Below, in pieces: positions 49,915-60,377 of a stretch of 64,000 bases of DNA. The notes beneath the pieces are model-generated. The model searched no databases, had not been told where the DNA came from, and saw only the letters and a program-made list of their open reading frames with translations. The stretch spans positions 10,526,099 to 10,590,098 of the forward strand of contig OW285193.1 in NCBI GenBank assembly GCA_935421135.1. The letters are read 5' to 3'. Every line of letters begins with the position of its first letter. Position 1 is the first letter of the stretch. The translations under genes were made by a program, and so were the position numbers. The stretch is from Bugulina stolonifera. Lineage: Eukaryota; Bryozoa; Gymnolaemata; Cheilostomatida; Bugulidae.

Positions 49915-51472
49915 GCCGAAGGAAGTCCAATGGAGAAGAAATTTAAAAGAGTAAGAGAAGGTGATCTGCTGTCGATATCAGAGTCATCCGTTACATGGAG
50001 TGACATCGAGTGTGCTGCCAATTGTCTGGAGAGAGGTGCTGACTGTGAGGCATTTCAACACTGTATCCGGGTTATGTAGTCTCTCTCCATACCAGTCCAT
50101 CTACAAGTCTGATGTAACGAGTGCTACTTCTATCACTGATGGTAACATCATCTATGAACAGGGTAAGTTATAAGTGTAGAAGTTATACCATCTCAATATC
50201 AACTTGCACTGTGGTATTTTCATAAAAATGAATCAAAAATAGACGTGTGCTTCCTCATAAAGCAAAATGAGCATGTGAACCAAAATCTGAAGCATTCAAA
50301 ATATTAATAGCATCTTTAAGCTGTCACCAATCAATATCAGATTAATATATTATTTTCAGTTATTTTAGTTTCTTTGTACCTTACTGCATCATCTATCCTA
50401 TATTTCACGGTGTTAGCTAAAAACAAACCTGCAACTACTCTGTTATACACTTAATATAAAAACAATAGCTACATGTAGCACTTCACCCAAAAAATACGAG
50501 ACAGAGAGACAGCAGGCCAGTATAATATACTTTTAAGGTATATTTATAGTAATATATCAATAATACCCTACATAATATGTAAACCTACAACTACAGTGTG
50601 TGTATAAAGTTATTTTAGCTCTTTGGGTAAAAACCACAAATATTGTAACGCTTGGGTAAACTAACCATCAATAAGTCTTCTTTTTCAATAATTGTACGCA
50701 TTGTGAAGAACAGCATTAAAACTCCTCACATGGTCACAGCTCACTCTCCTCCCCCAAGTTTAACCATAATGCTCTCAAAGCATCTGGAATAACTGTTTAA
50801 TCTCATCCACACTAGAGAACACATTTTATTCCAACATTATCTAATCCTGTATTGTACAGATATCAATCAATGCAAAGTGGAAGGTTGGATAAGGAATCCA
50901 GTTAGTAAGAGGTGCTTCTACTATGTGAAGGAGGAGACGTCACATTCTACAGCGCAGACTCACTGTGAAAGTATGAATGGAACTCTGGCTATGCTGACCA
51001 TTACACTATCACATAATTGGCTGGTGAACTTTGCTTCTAACAATCCAGGTAAAGATCAGGCCTACTATGAAATTCTGTTCTAATATACTATCAGTTTGCG
51101 TTTGGATAAGCATAGAACATTGAGTTGATTAACCAAAGGATGTCCACATAGCTTGTCAATTTATCTCTGCTCAATTTTGCTTCACCATGAACTATTTCCA
51201 TCCTACCTCCCATCTTGTATTTGCCATGATTTACACATTTTTTCACAGATTGGCCCATCATTAACGTTTCTCTGGGTGCAACCAGAGTTGATGGAATTTG
51301 GTTGTGGAATGATGGAACACCAGTCAACTCAACATATTTCTATGGTGGGATAAATGACCCTGATATCTCACGAACCTGCATTAGGATTAAATATGACACA
51401 GGGAAGTTCACATATCGCAGTGTACATTGTGATGGAGGTAGTCTACCATCTCTCTGTCAGAGAGAGTACTAA
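49915..51472 (+). pseudogene. L2: PAN + C-type lectin pseudogene (no signal exon, 5-bp deletion)
   Basis: Exons 49915-50162 (PAN), 50860-51048 and 51249-51472 (lectin) align with L3. The PAN exon is 248 bp instead of 253. Five bases are missing after GAGGCATTT, a frameshift that destroys the reading of the cysteine-rich core. The lectin exons are open with all six cysteines and end QREY plus TAA. No signal-peptide exon was found upstream. Instead a 40-bp fragment of the PAN exon itself (about 49807-49850) is repeated before the acceptor, at the point where homology to the L3 intron begins. A polyA signal lies at 52304. It is most likely a non-functional duplicate formed by unequal recombination. 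Confidence 0.85.
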
Positions 51473-53840
51473 GGAAAATACATGTAGCATTAGTCGCAAA
51501 ACCGGAAGAGGGATGACCGCTATTTTGTTTCTTGTAATGAAATTTTAATGGTGTTTACCGGCTTTGACCTACTAAGCACACCATGGAATAGACAACTCAG
51601 ACTTTAAACTTTTCCCCACCCTCACTTTACAACACTTTACTTAGCTAACTCTAGTCTAAGAACTAAACAGGCTACCTCCAACATCACATTCACATTGCAG
51701 AGGGGATGATCAATTATTACTGCATATCCACTTCTTCTCTTGGTAGCTTTTTAAAACATTATTATTGTACTATGGGATATTCATGTCTATAGTCTAGTGA
51801 CCTGCTGTTAGGTGTTTGTGTAGTAAAGTCTCCTCTACCAAGGGTTCACACAGACAGTTCAGTATTTGCAGGAATTCTCTGAACAGCTTCCCGTAAAGAT
51901 ATAGAACTGTTAGGGGCAGAGATTAGCCAGAGCCGTTGACTTTGAGAGTTAACAAGTGGCCATATTGGTCCTGGTAACAAAGGGTGACATTAGTTTAACT
52001 TTTTTTTCAGTTATTTTGTTTTGTTTTAAAAGCCCAACATAACCATGAATGGTTTACTTTAGCCAGAAGGATCCAGATGGTGAAAGGCTTTCTGTAAGGC
52101 TTTCTGTGTCATGTAGGTGTACTCAAAAACTTCAACAATAATAGTGATAATGGCATCATATACATTGTGTTTATTTTAACCTGATTGTATTAATGTTGAA
52201 GTAAAAATTTAACTTGAATCTTTGTCATTTTACCCATCAATATAGTACAGATATTATTCTTCATTGTTGTTGTAGCTTAATTTTGTTATTTTCTGTAAGA
52301 ATAAATAAACAGTCCTGGTTTAGTCAGAGATTCAGCTCAACGTACAGAGAAGACTAATAAAGCTATAAAGCTAAAGCCTACATCTCAAAATGCATTGAGT
52401 CCAATGCTGCCACAAACTGAAACGACAGTTTGATGCTGAACAAACGACAACAATTTTGTTGGAGTTGTTACGGCACGTTTCGTTGACACTTTCGTGCCCA
52501 TGTGACTAGTCCTTTAATTTTCGTAAAAAAGGAAGACACTGAAAGAAATTTTATAAATCGCTGGCAACCTTGTTTTCTAAAAATACCTATTGGTGTACAC
52601 CAAGGTTTTATCTTGGCTTAGTTTCCATTCGGTGCTGTTAGTTGATGACACCAATATTTCTTCAGTAATAACATGAACTTTGAATACAGGTAACACATTT
52701 TTGTGATAAAAACAATATGAAAGCAAACCTCCCCCCTAATTTAATAAACATTATTTTCAATATTCTAATAGATGAAGTTGTTGCAATTACATTTCTTGCT
52801 GTAATAGCATATTAAAGCCGAAAGAGGCAATCACATATTAATAATATATCTAAGAAAAGCTTTCATCTGCTGTCACTTTTCAAATGTTCTATCCTTTTTC
52901 AGGGAAGTTGCTAATTCCATGTAATTGACTAACAATATTAAAACCTTCTGTATACAGCCGTGGGTGAAATACATCAAAATTTTGGAGTTGTTTCACTTTC
53001 CGATTGCACTAAGTAGTGTTGTGGAATAAGCAAAACTTGACTGTACTCTAACTCTAAAACAGCACAACTCCTAGCTTTGAGTATCGGAGAATTTCCAAAT
53101 TTCCAAAATACTTGACAATAATATATAGCAGTAGATTAGGTGGTTCATAACGAGTCTCTGAATTCTGCTTCTAGTAAACAGAAATTACGATTAACCAATC
53201 ATTGGTTGGCACACACCCATTCTGTAATAGCAATGCTCAGCAGTTCCATTCATGCGCGACCATTATGATTTGACATTCTGATTGGGATCGGAGTCGACTT
53301 TTCTTGTGTAACGGACCAAAATTAACCGTCTAAGTAGGTCGTTAATAACAGTTTGGAATACCTCAATCTGCAGTCTTTTGGCAGTAGACCGCGCATGCAG
53401 GTACATGTAGATTTCTGTCAGTAGTTTGCAAATTGAACTCATGCCAAAACTATTATAGTATCTCTACATAGATCATAATAGACTTGGAAAGAACAAGCAT
53501 ACTCTCTTTTTATCTCTAGGATCTCATCACACTAGTATTTCCAGAGATGATTAGAATATTGATGAAGTACCACAGTGTCAATTTTCATTAAAAATGCCAT
53601 TTATTTTATTCGTTTTGTCTTGTTGGTTGAAAGCTAGTTATTCTTTGCATCTTTTACCAATGTTGTACAATTTACGCATTATAGGGACTCCATGTAACAC
53701 ACACTTGATTACAAAACATAATATATTATGGATTTTTCATGCACACATTTGAAAGCAGATTAGCCTATAGCAACATTTGTCTGAAGGTATTTGATCAACC
53801 TCATCTTGTTTGGCAGATTGACTAAAATAACAAGTTGAAT
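51473..53840. other. L2-L3 spacer (array unit)
   Basis: No gene. The stretch is homologous to 55635-57719. It includes the 3' UTR with AATAAA at 52304-52309, and the 5' flank of L3. It contains about 400 bp (near 51843-52237) that are absent from the L3-L4 spacer. Confidence 0.7.
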
Positions 53841-55634
53841 ATGTATTTTCGAAGAGCTAAGATGCTACTGTTCAACTACTGCTGTGTGATTGTAATTGCT
53901 ATTTTAGCTATTAGCAAGGTAAGAGTTTATTTCATTGTTGAGTTTATACTAGTGCATGCACATGTAGAGCAGTATTAGTTGCAAAACAAGTTTCCTGGCT
54001 TGTGTTAAAAATTATCCATGTATATTTATTCCAGAGTGAAGGAAGTCCAATGGAGAAGAAATTTACAAGAGTAGAAGGAGGAGATCTGCTGTCGATATCA
54101 GAGTCATCCGTTACATGGAGTGACATCGAGTGCGCTGCCAATTGTTTGGAGAGAGGTGCTGACTGTGAGGCATTTACTTTTGACACTGTATCTGGGTTGT
54201 GTAACCTCTCACCTTACCAGTCTGTCTACAAGTCTAAGACAGCTAGTACTGCCTCTATCGCTGATGGTAACATTGTCTATGAACAGGGTATGTTGTAAGT
54301 GTACGAAGTTACACCATCTCAATATCAACTTGTACTGCGGTATTTTCATAAAACATGATCAAAAATAGATGTGTGCTTCCTCATAGGACTAACATAAATG
54401 TGTGAACCAAAATCTGAAGCATTCAAATTATTAACAATATCTTTAAGCTGTCACCAATCAATAATCCGATTAGCATAATATTATGTTCAGTTATTTCGGT
54501 CTCGGTGTATCTTGCTGCATCACCTATCCTATATTTTACGGTGTTAGCTAAAAACAAACCTGCAACTACTCTGTTATATACTTAATATAAACGCAATAAC
54601 TGCATGTAGCACTTCACTCAAAAAATGCAAGATATGTATACAGGGAGACAGCAGGCCAGTATAATATACTTTTAGGGTATATTTATAATATTATACGAGT
54701 ATCATTAATACCTTACACAATATGTAAACTTGCAACTACATGTATGTATAAAATTATTTTAGCTCTTTGGATAAAAATCACAAATATTGTAATGTTTGGG
54801 TAAACTAACCATCAAAACAATAAGTATTATTTTTCAATAACTTTACAAATTGTGAAGAATAGCATTAAAACTCATCACATGGTCGCAGCTCAGTCACCTC
54901 CACCCTCCTCCTCCCAAGTTTAACCATTATGCTCTCAATGCATCTGGAATAACTGTTTAATCTCATCCACACTAGAGAACACATTTTATTTCAGCATTAT
55001 CTAATCCTGTATTGTTCAGATATCAATCAATGCAAAGAGGAAGGTTGGATAAGGAATCCAGTTAGTAGGAGGTGCTTCTACTATGTAAAGGAGGAGACGT
55101 CACATTTTACAGCCCAGACTTACTGCGAAAGTATGAATGGAACTCTGGCTATTTTGAGTACTACACTATCACATGATTGGCTGGTGAACTTGGCTTCTAA
55201 CAATCCAGGTAAAGATTAGGCCTACTATGAAATGCAGTTCTAATATACTATCAGTTTGCGTTTGGATAAGCATAGAGAACATTGAGTTGGTTAACCCAAG
55301 GATGTCTACATAGCTTGTCAATTTATTTCTGCTCAATTTTGCTTCACCATGAACTATTTCCATCCTACCTCCCATCTTGTATTTGCCATGATTTACACAT
55401 TTTTTCACAGACTGGTCTATCATTAACGTTTCTCTGGGTGCAACCAGAGTTGATGGAATTTGGTTGTGGAATGATGGAACACCAGTCAATTCAACATATT
55501 TCTATGGTGTTATAACTAACCCTGATATCTCACGAACCTGCATGAGGATTAGATACGACACAGGGAAGTTCACATATCGCAGTAAACATTGTGATGGAGG
55601 TAGTCTACCATCTCTCTGTCAGAGAGAGTACTAA
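53841..55634 (+). CDS. L3: intact secreted PAN/apple + C-type lectin protein (247 aa)
   Basis: Exons: 53841-53918, 54035-54287, 55020-55208 and 55411-55634, all GT-AG with phases 0,1,1, totalling 744 bp. The N-terminus MYFRRAKMLLFNYCCVIVIA with ILAISK is a signal peptide or signal anchor; a second ATG at 53862 may be the real start. Residues about 27-110 form a PAN/apple domain with four cysteines (DIECAANCLERGADCEAF and GLCNL). Residues about 112-247 form a long-form C-type-lectin domain with six cysteines (NQCKE, RRCFYY, TYCESMNGTLA, RTCMRI, KHCDGG, SLCQREY) and a WLWNDGT loop. I see no EPN/QPN plus WND calcium-sugar motif, so binding may be calcium-independent. A polyA signal lies at 56071. 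It is the only complete member of the array, and the likely role is extracellular recognition or adhesion. Confidence 0.88.
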
Positions 55635-56823
55635 GGAAAATAGCATTAGTCACAAAACCGGAAGAGCGATGACCGCTATTTTGTTTCTTGTAATGAAATT
55701 TCAATGGTGTTTACCTGCTTTGACCTACTAAGCACACCATGGAATAGACAACTCAGACTTTAAACTTTTCCCCCACCCTCACTTTACAATGCTTTACTTT
55801 GCTAACTCTAGTCTAAGAACGAAACAGGCTACCTCCAACATCACATTTACATTGCAGAGAGGATGATCAATTATTACTGCATATCCACTTCTTCTCTTAG
55901 TAGCTTTTAAACATTATTATTGTACAATGTACTATGGGATATTCATGTCTATGGTCTAGTGACCTGCTGTTAGGTGTTTGTGTAGTAAAGTCTCCTCGAC
56001 CCATCAATATAGTGCAGATATTTTTCTTCATTGTTGTTGTAATTCAATTTTGTTATTTTCTGTAAGACTAAATAAACAGTTTTGGTTTAATCAGCTCAGC
56101 TCAAAGTACAGAGAAAACTAAAAAGCGACAGCCTACATCTCACAATGCATTGAGTGCAGTGCTGCCACAAACTGAAACGACTTAATTTTAGTAAAAAACT
56201 TAATTTTAGTAAAAAACGAAGACCCTTGAGCGAAATTTTACAAATTACTACCAACCTTGTTTTCTATTGGTACACATATTATGGTTGGGTCTAATCAATG
56301 ACTTAGTTGGGATATTTAATAATTTCCATTCGTGCTGTAAGTTGATGACACCAATATTTCAGTAATGACATGAACTGTGAATACAGGTAACAGCTTTTGT
56401 GATAATAATAAAGCAAACCTTCCCCCTAATTTAATAAACATCTTCAATATTCTAATAGATGAAGTTGTTGCAATTACATTTCTTGCTGTAATAGCACATT
56501 AAAGCCGAAAGAGGCAATCACACATTAATAATATATCTAAGAAAAGCTTTCATTTGCTGTCACATTTCAAATGTTCTATCCTTTTTCAGGTAAGTTGCTA
56601 ATTCTATGTAATTCACTAACAATATCAAAACCTTCTGTATACTGTCGTGGGTGAAATACATCAAAATTTTGGAGTTGTTTCACTCTCCTATTGCACTAAG
56701 AAGGGTTATGGAAATGCAAAACTTGACTGTACTCTAATTCGAAAGTAGCACAACTGCTAGCTTTGAGTATCGGAAAATTTCTAATGAAATGCATAAAAAT
56801 GTTTCACTGTCTTAGAATTCAAC

Positions 56824-56938
56824 CATCTGCCTGTCTGTTCGTCCATCCAACAACCATCTACCCACCACCCATCCACCCACCCATTCACCTACCACCCATC
56901 CACCCACTCATCCACCCACTCACCCATTCATCCATCAA
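56824..56938 (+). repeat. CCCA/CCAT simple repeat array
   Basis: Irregular tandem words CCATCCACCCACCCATT and CACCTACC run for about 115 bp, interrupting the homology with the L2-L3 spacer. Confidence 0.9.
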
Positions 56939-57307
56939 TTTATGTTGGAAAATACTTGGCCATATGTAGCAGTAGATTAAGTGGTTCATAACAAGTCTCT
57001 GAATTCTGCTTTTAGTAAACAGAAATTATGAGTAACCAATCATTGGTTGACACACACCCATTCCGTGATAGCAAAGCTCAGCAGTTCCAATTGCTCGCGG
57101 CCATTATGAATTGACATCCTGATTGGGATCGGAGTCAACTTTCTTTTCTTGTGTAACGGACCAAAAATAAATTGTCTAAGTAGGTCGTTAATAACAGTTT
57201 GGAAAACCACAGTCTACATTCATTCGCAGCAGACTGCTCAATACACGTAGATTTCCGTCAGTAGTTTGCAGATTTAACTCATGCCAAAACTATTATAGTA
57301 GCTCTAC

Positions 57308-57380
57308 ATAGATCATAATAGAATTGGAAATAACATAAGCATAATATGCTTATGTTATTTCCAATTCTATTATGATCTAT
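57308..57380. repeat. perfect 73-bp palindrome
   Basis: The 36-bp arms 57308-57343 and 57345-57380 are exact inverted complements around a single base. The sister spacer (about 53469) has only the left arm sequence (ATAGATCATAATAGACTTGG), so the right arm arose here by local inverted duplication. Confidence 0.95.
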
Positions 57381-57950
57381 TCTCTTTTTATCTCCAGAAT
57401 CCCATCACACTAGTATTTCCAGAGATGATTACAATATAGATGAAGCACCACTATGTCAATTTTCATTAAAAATGTAATTTATTTTACTTATTTTACTTAC
57501 GCTGATTGAAAGCTAGTTATTCTTTGCACCTTTTTCCTATGCCATACAATTTACCTGTTATAGGGACTGCATGTAATGCACATTTGATTGCAAAATATAA
57601 TATATTATGGATTCTTCATGCACACACTTGAAAGTATATTAGACTATAGCAACATTTGCTTGCAGGCATTTAATCAATCTCACCTTGTTTGACAGATTGA
57701 CTAAAATAACAAGTTGAATATGTATTTTCGTAGAGCTAAGATGCTACCGTCCAACTACTACTGTGTGATTGTAATTGCTATTTTAGCTATTAGCAAGGTA
57801 AGAGTTTATTTCATTGTTTAGTTTATACTAGTGCATGTAGTGCATTTTTTGTTTTTACATGCACATGTTCATGTGAAATCAATTGGTTAGGTGGGGAAAG
57901 GCGTGTGTCCATGTGTTATGAAACTACCTAAAGAAACAACCAATAAATAC

Positions 57951-57984
57951 ATATACAAATGTACATACATGTACATTTGTATAT
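57951..57984. repeat. 34-bp palindrome of TACATGTA type
   Basis: ATATACAAATGTACAT and its exact complement are separated by AC. It is one of the longest of the many ACATGTA palindromes in this window and lies in L4 intron 1. Confidence 0.9.
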
Positions 57985-58804
57985 ACATGTAGCTGTGCAC
58001 CAAAGACTTTTTCCAGAATTGATCAAAGTTTCAATGGAAATCACTTGCTTTTTTTACAATTCAATAGCAATAGATATTTCTTGTCATTTCAACTGCCTTT
58101 ATACACTTACGTACACAAAAATATTGCATCACAGATAACTTATCACGAAACAGTGAAAATAGAACTACAATTTTATATCCTTGTATGAATCGTAATTTGA
58201 AAACCTCAAATCAATTTAACAGATCTATAGGCAAGTCGCTGTAATTCCAACAACAGCCTACTAACCATGCAGAAATAGTTGCAAATAAATAGTTTCCTTG
58301 CTTGTGTTAAAAGTTATACATCTACCTTAACTCCAGATCGAAGGAAATCCAATGGAGAAGAAATTTACAAGAGTAGAAGGAGGAGATCTGCTGTCGATAT
58401 CAGAGTTATCCGTTACATGGAGTGACATCGAGTGTGCTGCCAGATGTCTGGAGAGAGGTGCTGACTGTGAGGCATTTACTTTCAATACTGTATCTGGGTT
58501 ATGTAACCTCTCACCATATCAGTCTATCTACAAGTCTAAGACAGCTAATACTGCTTCTATCGCTGATGGTAACATTATCTATGAACAGGGTAAGTCATAA
58601 GTGTACGAAAATATACAACTTATACTATGGTATTTTTATAAAACATGATCAAAAATAGACGTGTGCTTCCTCATAGAACTAACATGAACATGTGAATCAA
58701 AATCTAAAGCATTCAAAATATTAATAACATCTTTAAGCTGTCACTAATCAATAGTCAGATTAGCGTATTATGTTCAGTTATTTTAGTCTTGGTGTTTATT
58801 GCTA

Positions 58805-59265
58805 ATTTTGAAAGGCATATAAAAAGTATTGAAAAACAAATATAAATAAAATCAAAGGGACAACCAGATAGCCCGAGGCTAGAGAGAAGGCTGCCCAACT
58901 AGAAAGCTCGTCACGGCCACAAAACCACTCCGCGCAAGGACGGCAGGGACACGCAGTCTCCACCGACCCTAAGCAACCCCTCACATGAGGGCAGCTAGGC
59001 CATCCATGCTACAGGCAGCATCGCCAGCCTCCACCCCCATTAGGTACTTGTTGTACAGGGCAATTCCTGTGTTCAACAAGGACCTCTTGCCTCGTTTGTT
59101 GTAGGCTTTCTTTGTTTTAAGGCTTTGTTGCCTCGTGTTGTAATGGATAAATTGTTGTAATGGATAAATTGTTATTGCTGCAGATTGCTATTTATAAAGC
59201 TTGCACGTCCAACTCCAACATTTTAACATTTTAACATAATTATTGTACTATGGGATATTCATTTT
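58805..59265. mobile_element. inserted block of unknown origin in L4 intron 2
   Basis: This block is absent from L2 and L3. Its middle is GC-richer than the surroundings. On the minus strand an open frame (about 59126 down to a stop at 58981) ends ALYNKYLMGVEAGDAACS; YNKY-x-GV loosely recalls piggyBac transposase, but the match is too weak to assert. The plus strand is also open over about 35 codons. An 18-bp unit (TTGTAATGGATAAATTGT) is tandemly duplicated near 59140-59173. The right end repeats lectin 3'-flank sequence (TTGTACTATGGGATATTCAT). Confidence 0.5.
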
Positions 59266-59324
59266 ACCTGCAACTGCTCTGTTATACATGTACATAATAA
59301 TACTTATTATAAACACACTGCATG

Positions 59325-59487
59325 TGTAGTGGCTACCGGAAAGGGGCGTTAAGACAACGTCAGGAATAGTCCGAGATTGAGATCATCTCGGAAGAAAAGA
59401 GAACATATCTTGGAACCAACAAGAGAGGACGTACTTTGAGACGCGACTGCAACACAGAGTTATTACTAGTAAGTACGAACTTCACAG
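59325..59487. mobile_element. solo LTR in L4 intron 2
   Basis: The insert begins TGTAGTGGCTACCGG and ends GTACGAACTTCACA. It is flanked by the 5-bp duplication GCATG (59320-59324 and 59488-59492). The same position in L3 reads uninterrupted CTGCATGTAGCAC, confirming the empty site. It is 163 bp and unrelated in sequence to the LTR in L1. Confidence 0.9.
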
Positions 59488-59801
59488 CATGTAGCATTTC
59501 ACTCAAAAAATATAAAACATGTATACAGAGAGACAGCAGGTCAGTAAGCATGTAATATACTTTTAAGGTATATTTATAATAATATATCATTAACATCCTA
59601 GCTAAAAATATTTTAGCTCTTTGAGTAAATATCACAAATATTGTAATGCTTGGGTAAACTAACCATCAATAAGTCTTCTTTTTCAATAATTGTACTAAAG
59701 AATAGCATTAAAACTCATCACATGGTCACAGCTCACCAACCCCCCACAGTGCAGAGCGTAATGGAAGAGGACGACCATCTCTCTGTCAGAGAGCGTACTG
59801 A

Positions 59802-60377
59802 AAGAAATAACGACAGTCTGTTTAGTCTCGTCACACACTGTTACTTTACTTTACTTCCTCTAGCCTGAGGACTCGAGATTTCATGAAATGACTAAACAGG
59901 CTACCTCCAACATCACATGCATATGGCAGAAGGGATGATCAATTATTACTGCATATCCACTCTTTTCTTGGTGGCGTTTCAACATTATTATTGTACAATG
60001 TACTATGGGATATTCATGTCTATAGTCTAGTGACCTGCTGTTAGGTGTTTGTGTAGTAAAGTCTCGGTATTTTTAGACATGCTCTACCAAGGGTTCCCGC
60101 AGACAGCTCAGTATTTGGTCTTAGCCACAAGTATGGCCCAGTACCATGACCAGCTGTAGTGCTATTGCATGGTGAGCCTCATCACCTTGCTCTTTCTTTC
60201 TCAGATTTGTCATAATAAAAGCAAACAATAGTAACTAAACTTTCTGTTCTGTAGTATTACATCATCTACAGAGACTACACATGTTGACCAGTACTATTTG
60301 CAATCAATTGGATAGAACTAATAACATTTTAATGGTATAGTCTTCATTTCACTTTATTCAAATCAAAGTACACACAT
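59802..60377. other. end of lectin array and convergent spacer
   Basis: Lectin 3'-flank homology continues to about 60110 and then ends. No gene is visible up to the stop codon of the minus-strand secreted gene. Confidence 0.55.
60353..60358 (-). terminator. polyadenylation signal of the four-cysteine secreted gene
   Basis: On the minus strand AATAAA lies about 20 bp after the TAG stop, giving a very short 3' UTR. Confidence 0.5.

Larger units (their letters stand above)
55635..57719. other. L3-L4 spacer (array unit)
   Basis: No gene. Homologous to the L2-L3 spacer except for indels. It holds AATAAA at 56071-56076, a CCCA/CCAT simple array at 56824-56938 not present in the other spacer, and a perfect palindrome at 57308-57380. 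Confidence 0.7.
57720..59801 (+). pseudogene. L4: PAN protein gene that has lost its lectin domain
   Basis: The signal exon 57720-57797 and PAN exon 58337-58589 are intact and closely match L3. The second intron is recognisable but carries an insertion (about 58805-59265) and a solo LTR (59325-59487). Homology then jumps straight to the last 47 bp of the final exon. Lectin exon 3 and most of exon 4 are deleted. If the intron is retained, translation stops after EQGKS, giving a 113-aa secreted PAN-only protein. Alternatively a possible acceptor (GTGCAG|AG at 59754) would add RNGRGRPSLCQRAY in the original frame. Either product would lack a lectin fold. It could be a decaying copy or a new single-domain gene. 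Confidence 0.8.

Noticed and set aside
58802..58984. 60-codon minus-strand frame in the L4 insertion
   Set aside because: It lies after the stop of the other minus frame, in what looks like the 3' part of an inserted element.
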